64,000 nt of DNA from CAWIOX01 sp963837775 (GCA_963837775.1 CAWIOX010000029.1:248001-312000), one strand, 5' to 3'; positions 26,945-38,599 are shown, counted from the first letter of the stretch. The notes: a model not told the origin generated them from the sequence alone. Numbers and translations are program-made.

Positions 26945-27533
26945 GATCGCACCTCCGTTTGGCTTACTGGCATAACTGCTGGTTTAACGACTCTTACCTC
27001 GAGCAATTCATCGAAAAGGACGCGGTAATGCACTACCGCTTTGCGCAACTCCTCGGTGTCGGCTTCGCCGCGCTCATCGCGCACCGCGATGGCCTGCGCC
27101 GCCCGGTAATGCTCGACAACGGCCGGGTGATCGACTGAGATGTCGGCCGCACGGCGCTCAAAATCCCCTATCGGGTAGCCGCGTTTCAGCATCAACTCAC
27201 GCACCAACTGGTCCGCCTGGACGACGACACCCTTGGGGTTATCAACGAAGCGGCCCTGAAAACTGCCCAGGCCTGACTGAACCTGGCGGCTTCAGGCGGC
27301 GCCAAAGGTACGATATTGAGGTGTTCAACCCGGCTTTCGCGCGCCTTGAGTTCGGATTCGGCCTTGTCACGGCTTCCGAATTCATTCACGGTTCGGCCGT
27401 ATTCCGGTCCGAAGCGTTGCTGCAGTCGATGAGATTGCTTTTTTTGGTAGAAGAACCATGCCGCAAGTGCAATCAATGCAAGGACAATGACGCCGGCCAG
27501 AATGATCCATGTTTGTGTGTCTAACGTACCCAT
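26941..27533 (-). CDS. Membrane-anchored FVDDP-domain protein 2 (one frameshift)
   Basis: About 197 residues. One N-terminal membrane helix (WIILAGVIVLALIALAAWFFY) is followed by QQRFGPEYGRTVNEFGSRDKAE, the QGRFVDNPKGVVVQADQLV motif, ERRAADISVDHPAVVEHYRAA and a last helix TEELRKAVVHYRVLFDELLE. The frame breaks near 27260. AGGAGCTACAC precedes the start. A single anchor with a cytosolic or periplasmic helical domain is implied; function unknown. Confidence 0.68.
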
Positions 27534-27805
27534 GTGTAGCTCCTGTGTTGATTAAGCCCCCGTTAGTGAGATGTTCTGACGCAACGTGGAGAGGTGTAGC
27601 GGAGGCAGGGACGACGGTCCTTGTTAAACACCTTGCGCAATCCCGCAAAACACAAACGGCATGCCTTGCAATGCGCCACGAAACCTTATTAACAACAATG
27701 CAGACAATTTATAGACGACGCCATGTTCGCCGTCTGTACGACAGCACACACTAGCTTGGTCCGGCGAGCCGACAACGCGGCGCATGGTAGCGGTCCCGAC
27801 CGCGG

Positions 27806-27948
27806 CAACCTGACCGGCGGTACGCGCAAAGGCGAGGAAATCATCTGCCCGCGCCATGCTGCACGCTTCTCGATCAAGAGCGGCAAAATATTGGCAGTGC
27901 CGGCCTGTGAAGATGCCGCTGTCTTCCCGCTGCGGGTCGCATCCGGCA
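27806..27948 (+). pseudogene. Rieske gene central/3' fragment
   Basis: Encodes NLTGGTRKGEEIICPRHAAR, then FSIKSGKILAVP and FPLRVASG, clearly the second half of the Rieske ferredoxin. The second ligand pair CPRH is kept, the first (CTH) is lost and Gly after His is Ala. Copy E of the repeat follows directly. The region 27534-27805 holds nothing I recognise. Confidence 0.85.
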
Positions 27949-28040
27949 CAAAACATACTGCACCGTGTATTTACAAACACCCAATGACCTGTGCGGCAGA
28001 CTCAGTGTTTTTATTGATACTCCCCTATAAATTGAATTAT
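27949..28040 (+). repeat. 95-bp dispersed repeat, copy E
   Basis: CACAAAACATACTGCACCG to CTATAAATTGAATTAT; a base is missing in the centre (CAATGACCTGTGCGG). Confidence 0.83.
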
Positions 28041-28196
28041 CGGACGACAATCGACAACAGCCGAACCTCGGCGCGATTATTTGGGTGATACGGGTAAAAA
28101 TTGCATTTCCAGCTGAGTTCGCGATGTTTTTAATGGGTACTCGCACACATAGATCATTTGAACGTTTACTGGACACCTCACCAGGAGCGACCGCAC

Positions 28197-28830
28197 GCTG
28201 AACCTGGACGATACCCTGTATCAATACCTGCTGGATGCGTCGCTGCGCGAGCACCCGGTGCTGGCCGAATTGCGTGCCGTCACGCACCTGCACCCGCTGG
28301 CGCGCATGCAGATATCGCCGGAGCAGGGCCAGTTCATCACGCTGCTGGTCAAGCTGATCGGCGCGCGCAGCACGCTCGAGGTCGGCGTCTTCACCGGCTA
28401 CAGCTCGCTTGCGGTCGCATGGCGCTGCCGGCCGACGGCCGGATCGTGGCCTGCGACGTCAGCGAGAATACACGATCGGCCGGCGCTACTGGGAGCAAGG
28501 CCGGCGTCGCCGACAAGATCGACCTGCGTCTGGCGCCGGCGCGTCGAGACGCTCGACGCGCTGTCGCGGCAGGCGGGCCGGCCTTCGATTTCGCCTTCAT
28601 CGACGCCGACAAGAGCAACTACGAACTACTACGAGCGCTGCCTGAGCTGTTGCGCCAAGGCGGCCTGATCGCCATCGACAACGTGCTGTGGGACGGAAAT
28701 GCCGGTCCGGCCGAGGATGAGGGACACCGCGGCGATCCGGGCGCTCAACCTCAAGCTCCACGACGATGCGCGTGTCGATCTTTCGATGTTGCCGATCGGC
28801 GACGGATTGACCCTCGCCAGAAAGCGTTGA
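28197..28830 (+). CDS. SAM-dependent O-methyltransferase (multiple frameshifts)
   Basis: Class I methyltransferase of the caffeoyl-CoA/O-methyltransferase group: LDDTLYQYLLDASLREHPVL, SPEQGQFITLLVKLIGARST, motif I LEVGVFTGYSSLAVA, LPADGRIVACDVSE, FDFAFIDADKSNY and LRQGGLIAIDNVLWDG. At least four frame changes occur between 28410 and 28720. The ATG is missing, but one extra A in CGCTGAACC would create ATGAACCTG at about 28197. Small-molecule hydroxyl methylation is expected; the substrate is unknown. Real decay is possible here given the number of breaks. Confidence 0.72.
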
Positions 28831-28863
28831 TTCATAGCTAGCGCGTCGCGTCGCTTTGACCGG

Positions 28864-29229
28864 CTACTCACGCCCCCCATGGCCATCCATATGCTCGCGG
28901 TCGTTGAGATACAGCGGATTGGGCGCGACATAAGCCGTCACCTTGTGGTCGAGCATGCCTGCCGGTGCGGTCTGGTTCAAGTCGAATGACGAATATGCGC
29001 CATCAAAAGTCCAGGCGAATGACTTGTCGCCCGCAACGAACTTCACGGTTTCGCCGCCGATGACGTTCACATACCTGGTGTCGGGCGCAATCACGATGGT
29101 TCGCTCGGCTGCCAGTACCGGTGCCGCAGCGCCCAACATATCGAGCCTGGAGCTTGAACCCGTCGGCGACACGCATGCGGTGGACAGCATCGCTGCAACA
29201 ATAGCCGCTAAAAACAAATGTTGGTTCAT
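28864..29229 (-). CDS. CzcE-family lipoprotein (metal-related)
   Basis: A 121-residue exported protein. N-terminal lipobox LSTAC follows a hydrophobic stretch. The rest carries the CzcE-family pattern APDTRYVNVIGGETVKFVAG, KSFAWTFDG, FDLNQTAPAG and YVAPNPLYL. CzcE binds copper in the Cupriavidus periplasm. Start 29229 is set by GGAG 6 bp upstream. No other metal-resistance gene is adjacent. Confidence 0.75.
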   Translation of the reverse strand: MNQHLFLAAIVAAMLSTACVSPTGSSSRLDMLGAAAPVLAAERTIVIAPDTRYVNVIGGETVKFVAGDKSFAWTFDGAYSSFDLNQTAPAGMLDHKVTAYVAPNPLYLNDREHMDGHGGRE

Positions 29230-29505
29230 CGCGCATCTCCGGAAGTAGTGACTGGCAACAACAGGAATATGTATCAAATCAAACCACACCACCATTAGAG
29301 CGCATCGTGTTCAATTTTGTTCATCATGCCGGCAGCACTTGCCAATCACGCTGACCATATCCACATGATCTGTGATTCTGCACAAAATCCCCTTGCCAGA
29401 ACCGGATAATCTGACGCCAAGGCACGATTGCAAAGACTTGGGAGTGGTGTCATCTCAATTGCCAAAAGACAACTCTCCGCCCCGCTGTTCGAACTGGAGG
29501 ACAAC

Positions 29506-30406
29506 ATGCGCTACGTACTCATTGTGCTGCTGATGCTGTTTTGTTCAGCGACTTCCGCCCTTGCTCAGGTCAGCGTCAGCATCGGGATTAACCAGCCGAT
29601 ATACCCGCAGCTCGTCCGGGTACCGGGCTACCCGGTCTATTACGCACCACGGGCACATGCAAATTTTTTCTTTTACGATGGCATGTACTGGGTGTACCAG
29701 CGCGATAACTGGTATGCCAGTTCCTGGACAACGGGCCTGGAGGCTTGTGGCGCCGGGCTTGTGCCGCTGTTCGTGCTGCGCATCCCTGTGCGCTACTACC
29801 GCGCCCCTCCCGTGTACTTTCGCGGATGGGCTGCGGATGCGCCGCCACGCTGGGGCGATCACTGGGGCAATGAATGGGCGCAGCATCGCAGCGGATGGGA
29901 CAGGTGGAACCACCGGTCGGCACCCGCGCCCGCCCCGCCGCCCGCACCAACGGCAATATTCAGGCAAGCAGTATCCGCGAGCAGTACAGCAGCAACAGGC
30001 GCTTCACAACCGCAATTACCGATACCAGCCACGTGACGCTTTAGTGCGGCAGCATGCCCAAGAGCCGGCAGCACAAAAAACACCTGCCGCTCATCAACGC
30101 AGACTGCCAGATAGGCAACGCGCTGAGCGGCCAACCCCGCCGCGGCAAGGTGAGCGAAACGCCCCGACCCACAGTCGCAGCAAAAGCGAGGCGAAGACGC
30201 CCAGCGGCCAGCCCCGCCCCATGCCCTTCCCCGGCAAAAACCGCCGGCAATCCAGGAGCAACGGCGCGCACCGCAGCAGGGTGCAAGCCAGCATGAGCGG
30301 CAGGCGCCAAAACGGGGGCATGGACAGGACAAAAACCGCGAGAAATTGGACGAAAGAGCGCATGAGCGCAATCGGTAAGTTGGCAGGTTCCGCCGACTTC
30401 GGCTGA
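29506..30406 (+). CDS. Secreted Trp/Tyr-rich protein of unknown function (frameshifted)
   Basis: Signal peptide MRYVLIVLLMLFCSATSALAQ, then PIYPQLVRVPGYPVYYAP, FFFYDGMYWVYQRDNWYASSW, VPLFVLRIPVRYYRAPPVYF and GDHWGNEWAQHRSGWDRWN. Breaks near 29745 and 29955 lead into a Gln/Arg-rich tail (YSGKQYPRAVQQQQALHNRN onward). Such exported proteins with YWVY/NWYASSW cores are common in Burkholderiales but uncharacterised. The tail is low complexity and its exact end is uncertain. Confidence 0.6.
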
Positions 30407-30754
30407 AGAATGCCCTGCAGCAGTGCAGTGCAAGCAGGCGCATCATGGGATGCCCGACATGCGCAGGATGCAGGAGTGCATCCCTGCGCGGAATTTGTTT
30501 CCCTCTGGAAATGTCATATTGGAAAACCGAGACATGCGGGATCAGCCGATTGCGTTTATCCAACGGATATGCGCAGGCTTTCAGCTAATTGCCGCTTTCT
30601 GATGGACACTATGCGGATTTGGCCATACCATACTAGCCCGGTCCGGAAAACGCGAAATAGCGATGCCGCATTATGAAACTGCAGACAGCAGTCTGTATTT
30701 TCTCCTCCTCCCAAAAAAAGCCCTGACATGTATTTCCCTCTAGGAATCCTCCTT

Positions 30755-31571
30755 ATGCGTTTGCCGCTGCGACAAACAATTGTTTCTGCCATGTTTCTCG
30801 TCGCTACGCAGGTGGTTTTTGCGCAGGCACCAAAAACCGTGTTCCTTGAAGACCTGACCTGGACCGAACTGCGCGACCAGATCCAGGCGGGCAAGAGCAC
30901 CATCATCATCCCGATCGGCGGGACCGAGCAAAGCGGCCCTGATGTCGCGCTTGGCAAGCACAACCTGCGGGTGAAACTGCTGTCACAGAAAATAGCGGAA
31001 GGACTGGGCAATGCCATTGTCGCGCCGGTCATCGCCTATGTGCCGGAAGGAAATACTGCACCGCTGACCTCCCACATGCGTTTTCCGGGCACCGTCACCG
31101 TTCCGGACGACGTGTTTGAAAAAACGCTGGAATCTGCCGCCAACAGTTTTCAGGTCCATGGATTCAGGAACATCATCTTTCTGGGCGATCACGGCGGCTA
31201 TCAGAACAATATCAAGCGCGTAGTCGCCCGCCTCAACAAATTGTGGCCAGGCGCGAAAGCCAGGGTATTCGTCCCGCCCAATATTACGGCGCCAGTTCCG
31301 ACGGTTACGCCCAGATCCTGCGCCAGCACGGCTACCGCGATGACGAGATCGGCACCCATGCCGGGCTCGCGGACACCGCATTGCTGCTCGCGGTGGCGCC
31401 GCAGATGGTGCGCCAGGATCGGCTGCGAAACGCTGAGAAACTCGGCTTGTTGACGGCGTCTACGGCGGCGGACCGCGCCGCTCGACTGCCGAAATCGGTC
31501 AGCTGGGTGTCGATGCGATCGTGTCGCAGACGATCAGCGCGATCAAAAAAGAGACTGCCGCCCGCCAATGA
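30755..31571 (+). CDS. Exported creatininase-family amidohydrolase (frameshifted)
   Basis: Signal peptide MRLPLRQTIVSAMFLVATQVVFAQ, then the creatininase core: IIIPIGGTEQSGPDVALGKHN (metal-binding region), FPGTVTVPDDVFEKTLES and NIIFLGDHGGYQNN. After a break near 31285 it continues YYGASSDGYAQILRQHGY, DDEIGTHAGLADT, and after a second near 31470 ends VDAIVSQTISAIKKETAARQ at 31571. Creatininase relatives hydrolyse cyclic amides with divalent metals; periplasmic versions are uncharacterised. A beta-propeller gene follows after 50 bp. Confidence 0.78.
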
Positions 31572-31621
31572 TTCCCCTTTAACTCTTTCTTCAGCTCCTC
31601 CTATCAATAATGGAATTCACC

Positions 31622-32817
31622 ATGGTTTTCAACTTCCGTCATTCAGCACGGTTCGCATCGTCTGCCTGTACCGTTCTGGCTGGCTTATGCATCAGCAGCA
31701 TTAGCTGCGCAGCGCCGGCGGTGGCTAGAGTGGCCGGCATGCCGCCCGTGACCAATCCCGCCAACCTCTATAGCGAAGCGGGTGTCAACCGCCTCAGCCC
31801 GGCGGTGGCAGGTGCATTGCCGCGCGTTTACGTGCCCAATCTGCGCTCGAATGATGTCTATGTGATCGATCCGGCCACGTTCAAGGTAGTCGACAAGTTC
31901 CCCGTCGGCCGCAGCCCGCAACACGTCGTCCCTGCCTGGGATCTGCAGACGCTGTGGGTCGCCAACAATGCCGAAGGCCGCTCCGACAGCAGCCTGACGC
32001 CGATCGATCCGAAGACCGGGAAACCCGGCAAGGAAGTCATCGTTGACGATCCCTACAATATGTACTTCACGCCGGATGGCAAGGAAGCCATTGTGGTGGC
32101 AGAAGCGCATGCGCGGCTCGATTTCCGCGATCCGCACACGATGGCGCTCAAGTCGAGTCTTTCGGTACCGCAGTGCAAAGGCATCAATCACGCTGATTTT
32201 TCGATTGACGGCAAATACGCACTGTTCACCTGCGAATTTGGCGGCAGCATCGCAAAGATCGACCTGGTGAACCGCAAGGTGGTCGGCTACCTGCAGCTTG
32301 CCAAAAAAGGCATGCCGCAGGACATCCGGGTATCGCCGGATGGCAAAGTGTTCTATGTCGCAGACATGATGTCCGATGGCGTGTTCATGGTCGATGGCGA
32401 CAGTTTCACGACCATCGGGGTGATCGCAACCGGCGTGGGCACACATGGACTGTACCCGAGCCTGACGGCAGCAAGTTGTATGTCGCCAATCGCGGCTCCA
32501 ATCGGATTCATGGGCCGAGCCATGGCAAAAGGCAAGCCAAAGTCAAAGCAAAAGGCAGCGTGTCGGTGATCGACTTTGCCACGCGCAAAGTCGTGGCGAC
32601 CTGGCCGATTCCGAATGGCGGCAGCCCTGACATGGGCAACGTCAGCGCGGATGGCAAGCTGTTGTGGCTGTCAGGCCGGTTCGACGACGTCGTCTATGCG
32701 ATCGACACCACTTCCGGCGCCGTCAAGTCGATCAAGGTCGGCATGGAACCGCACGGCCTCACGGTCTGGCCACAACCCGGCCGCTATTCGCTGGGCCACA
32801 CCGGCAATCTGCGCTGA
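31622..32817 (+). CDS. Exported YncE-like beta-propeller protein (one frameshift)
   Basis: About 398 residues with a signal peptide (ACTVLAGLCISSISCAAPA) and YVTN-type repeats: PRVYVPNLRSNDVYVIDPAT, LWVANNAEGRSDSS, MYFTPDGKEAIVVAEAHARL, DIRVSPDGKVFYVADMMSDG and, after a break at about 32463, KLYVANRGSNRIHG and LLWLSGRFDDVVYAID. A one-base deletion, not an insertion, explains the break. These propellers bind ligands or DNA-like polymers in the periplasm; the role here is unknown. It is probably cotranscribed with the creatininase. Confidence 0.8.
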
Positions 32818-32912
32818 CCACGCACAAGTTGCATTTGGTCGGCAACTGCACATAGATGCCGACCAGTCAGCGCGAATGCCCGCTTTACAGCGGGCTAGCC
32901 GATTCTTCCCTT

Positions 32913-34396
32913 CTAATCTACTACTGCGGCGCGGGCCTCACCCGCCCTGCTCTTGTCCGGCCACGGTGACCGCAACTTGGCCAGCGCGCCGAGCTGCCCG
33001 ATGGCCGCTTCCAGCTCGCGGCTCCAGCGATAACCGGCGTTCAGGCGCAGGCAATCGTCATACGCGCCGTCCTGGCCGAACAGATGACCGGGCGCGAAAC
33101 CGATGCCCTGCGCGCGCCTGCTCGAACATCGGGCGCGTGCTGACCGGCGCGTTGCCGCTGGCGGGCAGCTTTACCCACTGCACGAAGCCGCCGCGCGGGC
33201 GGCTCACTTCGGTGCCATCAGGAAAGTGACGCAGCACCGCGTCGCGCAATGCAGTCTGCTGGCGCTGCAATGCGCCCTTGAGCCGGCGCAGATGCAGCAC
33301 GTAGCCGCCGCCGGACAGCATCTCGGCCACCGCGACCTGCTGCAGTTCGGCGGTGGCCATGCTGGTCGTGTACTTCAAGGCCCGCACCTGTTCGCTGAAG
33401 CGCCCGGCCGCGATCCAGCCCAGCCGCATGCCGGGGCACAGGCTTTTCGAGAAACCGCCGCATAACAGCACATTGCCGGCGGTATCGAACGCGCGCGCCG
33501 GGCGCGGGCGCAGCGGGTCGAAACAGAGATCGCCGAAAATATCGTCCTCGATCAGCGCGATGTCGCGCTGCTGCAGCAGGCGCACCAGCGCCGCCTTGTC
33601 CGCATCGGACGCGACGCTGCCGACCGGATTGTTGCCATTGGCGATCGTGACCACCGCCCTGACCGGCGTCCGGTCGAGCGCATCTTTCAGCGCGCCGAGG
33701 TCCATCCCGCGCTCGCTCCGGCACGGGATAGGCAGCACCCGCAGTTCCAGCGCGCGCAGCATTTGCAACAACACGAAATAGCTCGCGACTCGACCGCCAC
33801 CACATCGCCGGGCCGCGTGACTGCCCTGAGCGCCAGGTTCAGCGCCTCGATGCAGCCGTTGGTCACGATCAGCTCGTCCGGATCGAGTTCGCAACGGTAC
33901 TGCATCGCCTGGCGCACGATCTCGCGCCGCAGCTCCGGGTGCCCGCGCCCCGCGCATGGGCGCCGACCAGATCTGAATTTTGATACGCAAAGCGGCGCAG
34001 CAGAACGCTCAGCCGGTCGACCGGATACAGCGACGGCTCCGCAACCGCGAAATCCAGCCGCACCGCGCACGGCGCACCCACCATCGCCAGATGGTCGCGG
34101 GCCTGCGCATCGAGTTCCGGCGGCGGATCGGGCCACCTTGCCGCCAGCGTCTGGTCCGGGCGATGCGTGCCTGCGGCGACGAAATAGCCGGAGCGCGGGC
34201 GGGCCTGGATCTGCCCCTGCGTCTCCAGCCAGCGCAGCGCCTGCAGCGCGGTGGTCAGGCTCACGCCGTGCTGCGCCGACAGCATGCGCACCGACGGTAT
34301 GCGGCTGCCCGCGCCCAGTCCGGCCTGCACGATGCCGTCCCATAGTTGCTGCGCGAGTCGCTTGTAGAGTGGTACTGCGGGTTCGGCTGGCTGCAT
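32913..34396 (-). CDS. MocR-type GntR/aminotransferase regulator (frameshifted)
   Basis: An N-terminal GntR HTH (VPLYKRLAQQLWDGIVQAGL, SVRMLSAQHGVSLTTALQAL) is fused to a class I aminotransferase domain: NGCIEALNLALRAV, IANGNNPVGS, ALIEDDIFGDLCFD and the PLP lysine in CGGFSKSLCPGMRLGW. Breaks near 33960, 33790 and 33110. MocR proteins use PLP as sensor and often control a neighbouring PLP-enzyme gene, here the divergent threonine aldolase. The C-terminus reads to a TAG at 32913. Confidence 0.85.
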
Positions 34397-34417
34397 GCTG
34401 TTCGTCTGATCGAGGGT

Positions 34418-34437
34418 GATCTGTTATGTTACAGATC
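34418..34437. promoter_or_regulatory. Palindrome between mocR and threonine aldolase
   Basis: GATCTGT-TATGTT-ACAGATC, perfect 7-base arms, in the divergent promoter region. Likely MocR operator. Confidence 0.55.
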
Positions 34438-34504
34438 GGCTGCTGCTGTGTATAGATTCGCCGCCACCGCAATGCCAAGATGGACGCTCTTACAAGGAGA
34501 TCCC

Positions 34505-35538
<1,034 letters not shown>

Positions 35539-35580
35539 TGCGATGATCGACAAACATCAGCTTTTACAAAAAGGAAACAA

Positions 35581-36381
35581 ATGAAGCTCGCAATCTATCA
35601 AATCGACGCGTTTACCAATGAAGTTTTCAAAGGCAACTATGCAGCCGTCATACCGCTGGAGAACTGGCTGCCGGATGCCCTGATGCAGTCGATCGCGGCT
35701 GAAAACAATCTGTCCGAAACCGCATTTTTTGTCCGCAATGCGGAAGGCAGCTACGAAATACGCTGGTTTTCGCCGCTCGCGGAAATCGATTTTTGCGGGC
35801 ACGCGACGCTCGCCAGCGCGTATGTGCTTTTCAAACAGAACAGCAAGCTGTCTGCGATTACATTTTGGGCCAAGGCAGTCGGCAGCCTGTCGGTCATCCG
35901 GTTGCCGGACGGGGCTATAGAGATGAGTTTTCCGCAACGCAGCCCGGAACCACTGGCAACAATACCGGCCAGCCTGCTCGAAGGGTTGTCGATCAGGCCG
36001 AAACAGGTCCTGAAAAACCAGCAGGCTTATTTTGCGGTCTATGACAGCGAGCAAGAAGTCAGGGCCGTGGTGCCGCAACTGCAAAAGCTCGTCGAGCTTG
36101 GCCCATTGGATGTGGTGGTGACAGCGCCGGGCGAACAGCACGATTTTGTCTCGCGCTATTTCTGGCCGGCCAATGGCGGCGAAGAAGATCCGGTGACAGG
36201 CTCGATACACGCAGGCCTTGCGCCGTTTTGGGCCGACAGATTGGGGAAGACGAATCTGGTCGCGATGCAGGTATCGCGCCGCAGCGGCGTGCTGAAATGC
36301 CGTGTCGAGAATGAGCGCGTCCATGTTTCCGGCTCGGCGGTTCAATACCTGGAAGGAACCATAGAAATTCCGCCGGCCTGA
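35581..36381 (+). CDS. PhzF-family isomerase/epimerase
   Basis: A 266-residue protein of the PhzF fold (two diaminopimelate-epimerase-like halves): IYQIDAFTNEVFKGNYAAVI, AENNLSETAFF (with the catalytic-type Glu46), IRWFSPLAEIDFCGHATLAS and GEEDPVTGSIHAGLAPFW. Frame intact, with AAAAAGGAAACAA before ATG. Substrate unknown. A Rieske fragment begins immediately after the stop. Confidence 0.9.
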   Translation: MKLAIYQIDAFTNEVFKGNYAAVIPLENWLPDALMQSIAAENNLSETAFFVRNAEGSYEIRWFSPLAEIDFCGHATLASAYVLFKQNSKLSAITFWAKAVGSLSVIRLPDGAIEMSFPQRSPEPLATIPASLLEGLSIRPKQVLKNQQAYFAVYDSEQEVRAVVPQLQKLVELGPLDVVVTAPGEQHDFVSRYFWPANGGEEDPVTGSIHAGLAPFWADRLGKTNLVAMQVSRRSGVLKCRVENERVHVSGSAVQYLEGTIEIPPA

Positions 36382-36383
36382 TC

Positions 36384-36515
36384 GGGTGGCCGGCTGCCGC
36401 CAAGCTGCCATTGCTGGCGCCGGCGCGCAGGTCGCCGTCTTCAAGCTCGGTGGCAGCTACCACGCGATTGAAGAAAACAGCCCCCGGTGCGGGCCGAATC
36501 CGGCATGCTACAGAA
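36384..36515 (+). pseudogene. Rieske gene fragment with internal deletion
   Basis: GGCGCGCAGGTCGCCGTCTT through GGTGGCAGCTACCACGCGAT corresponds to DGAQVAVFNLDGSYYAIEE of the Rieske gene. After about 15 bp of unrelated sequence, GTGCGGGCCGAATCCGGCAT corresponds to VRIESGM near its end. The ligand region is deleted. Copy F of the repeat follows. Confidence 0.75.
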
Positions 36516-36557
36516 GCGCGTTGCACGCCGGAACTGAAGGCCAAGCCGGTATCGGGC

Positions 36558-36650
36558 AAAAAATATACTGTGGCGTGTATTTATAAACACCCAATGAATA
36601 CGTGCGGGAGAATCGGTGTTTTCATTGATACTCCCCTATAAACTGAATAA
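36558..36650 (+). repeat. 95-bp dispersed repeat, copy F
   Basis: AAAAAATATACTGTGGCG to CTATAAACTGAATAAATA. From 36651 to 36833 nothing recognisable is present. Confidence 0.85.
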
Positions 36651-36833
36651 ATAGGCCAGCACCGAGAGTCGATCATCGAGCAAAACCGGTGATTACATGC
36701 TGGCACCGGCCTGATGGAGAAAGACCTTGTTTTCCCGACTTCCGCTGACTAAGCTGGGCAATGTGATTGCCTGAGAAATTCAAGTAACGGATGAACCGCA
36801 TGTCAACTGATCTATTTCCTCAAGGAGAGTGTC

Positions 36834-37193
36834 ATGCCCTACGTTGACGGATTCGTTCTGCCGCTTCCCAAAAAAAATGTGGATGCCTACCGCGAAATTG
36901 CGAACAAATGCGGTGCGATCTGGCGCGAGCATGGTGCGCTGCAATTCCGCGAATGCATTGCCGACGACGTGAAGCCCGGCAAACTCACCTCGTTCCCGCA
37001 AAGCGTGAATCTCGAACCCGACGAGACCGTCATTTTTTCCTGGATCGTGTACGAATCGCGCGCCCACCGCGACGAAGTCAACGACAAGGTGATGAAGGAC
37101 CCGCGCATGGCCGACATGATGAAACCGGAAAACATGCCGTTTGACGGCAAGCGCATGATTTATGGCGGGTTTGAGGTGCTGGTGGATCTCTAG
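36834..37193 (+). CDS. DUF1428-family protein
   Basis: A 119-residue protein: MPYVDGFVLPLPKKNVDAYR, YRECIADDV-like region and VFSWIVYESRAHRDEVNDKV, then KRMIYGGFEVLVDL, all DUF1428 hallmarks (dimeric alpha-beta barrel, function unknown). CAAGGAGAGTGTC precedes the ATG. Stand-alone gene. Confidence 0.85.
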   Translation: MPYVDGFVLPLPKKNVDAYREIANKCGAIWREHGALQFRECIADDVKPGKLTSFPQSVNLEPDETVIFSWIVYESRAHRDEVNDKVMKDPRMADMMKPENMPFDGKRMIYGGFEVLVDL

Positions 37194-37304
37194 TGTAGTG
37201 CTGCACTAGCCGGCGCATCGGCCGCAGAATCGCTGCCGCTTAGGTCAATAACCGGAAAATCCACAGGAGCCGTTCCGGCGCTCCTTGCGGCCGACAGACT
37301 TCTT

Positions 37305-37529
37305 CTAGTAACGGTAAGGATTATCCGGACGGCTATCGTTCCGGTTCGGCACGCCATCGCCGTCACGGTCGCGGTCGCGCCGATTCGGGATGCCATCGCG
37401 ATCGCGGTCGCGGTAAGCGCCGTCATCCGTGCGGTGATGTTGGCGATTGCCATACCCTGAATCGTATGGAACCACGCATCCGGACAAGATGCCGCCTATG
37501 ACGGCCAGCAATATAAAGAGTTTTCTCAT
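37305..37529 (-). CDS. Small lipoprotein with Asp/Arg repeats
   Basis: A 74-residue protein: signal and lipobox ILSGC at 14-18, then YRDRDRDGIPNRRDRDRDGD and GVPNRNDSRPDNPY. The repeated D-x-D-x-D-G-I/V-P-N pattern resembles calcium-binding thrombospondin type 3 repeats. Probably a small outer-membrane lipoprotein. GGAGATGCC precedes ATG. Confidence 0.7.
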   Translation of the reverse strand: MRKLFILLAVIGGILSGCVVPYDSGYGNRQHHRTDDGAYRDRDRDGIPNRRDRDRDGDGVPNRNDSRPDNPYRY

Positions 37530-37657
37530 GGCATCTCCTGGTCAATTCCAACGACTGCCGGAACAAACCGGCATCGCATCAATCCGGATGGCGCCTATTG
37601 CCCTTATGGCGAACGCACCATAAGGGCCAGCGGCGCTCATACGCATATTGGGCAAGT

Positions 37658-38452
37658 TTAATGTCGTTTTGTTCCAATTATCCGCAAGCCCGACATGCTG
37701 CCAGCCAGCACCAGAAGATCCAACACACAGTAGAAAGCGCCCGAACAGGCCGGCGGATTGGTGTTGGAAAGCATCAGCCAAGGCACCAGCGGCCGCCAGG
37801 CCCAGTTGCCGAGCCAAGTGCCATACAACTCCAGCAGCAGTGACAGGACAAACATGGTTGCATACAGCGATCGTGCGTTGCCGCGCACCAGGCAAGCCAA
37901 AAAAACCGCAAACAGGATCGCCCCCGTCCGGTCCCAGCCTTGCCACAGCCCCCAAATGACGTAAGGCAGGACGGCGGCGGGCACTAGCCAGACAGCCCAG
38001 GCCGGCATGCGCCGCGCGACCAGAATCCCCAGCGTCATCAGGAGCGCGTGGCCGGGCGGGACGTACACCGGAATGTTGCGGAACTGATAATCGTACAAGC
38101 CCCAGCCCAGCGACAGCAACGCTTCGCCCAGTCCGGCGATGGCCAGGCAAGTCAGCAACATTCGTCTCTCGATGCTGCCGCCTTTGAGCAACAGCCAGCC
38201 AAACAGCGCCGACGCCCACAGATCGGCGGCCAGCTGGCCGCGCCAGCCTAGCCCCACGTCGAGCGCAAGGCCGCCGGCCAGAGCGGCAACGATGTGCGAC
38301 TCCACGTAAGGCGGCGGCGCTCGCCACAGTTCCGTGCGGAACAGCGATCGATGCGAACCCGAACCAGGCCTTGCCGCAGCCAACAGCGTGGCTTCCTTGC
38401 GATGAAGCCGCAGGGCTCTGAAACCGTCTGATGCTCTTTTGACGAACAGCAT
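37658..38452 (-). CDS. Polytopic membrane protein of unknown function
   Basis: About 264 residues with seven or eight hydrophobic segments. Recognisable stretch GWGLYDYQFRNIPVYVPPGH followed by ALLMTLGILVARR; polar PPGH within a membrane region may be functional. The start at 38452 (MLFVKRASDG) is chosen because the frame upstream runs through the dispersed repeat and a Rieske remnant and is therefore not real. I do not recognise the family with confidence. Confidence 0.55.
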   Translation of the reverse strand: MLFVKRASDGFRALRLHRKEATLLAAARPGSGSHRSLFRTELWRAPPPYVESHIVAALAGGLALDVGLGWRGQLAADLWASALFGWLLLKGGSIERRMLLTCLAIAGLGEALLSLGWGLYDYQFRNIPVYVPPGHALLMTLGILVARRMPAWAVWLVPAAVLPYVIWGLWQGWDRTGAILFAVFLACLVRGNARSLYATMFVLSLLLELYGTWLGNWAWRPLVPWLMLSNTNPPACSGAFYCVLDLLVLAGSMSGLRIIGTKRH

Positions 38453-38599
38453 GAAGCGACAGCCTCGAAAAAATTCGCCGATCAGTGTTTGGGCCAGCGT
38501 GCAATGCGCCAGCGTCCCGGTGCGCCCGACATCAACATCCACGCTTTCCGCGCTGCTGATCATGTCAACACGCCCTACTATAGTGGGCGACCTGGAAGC

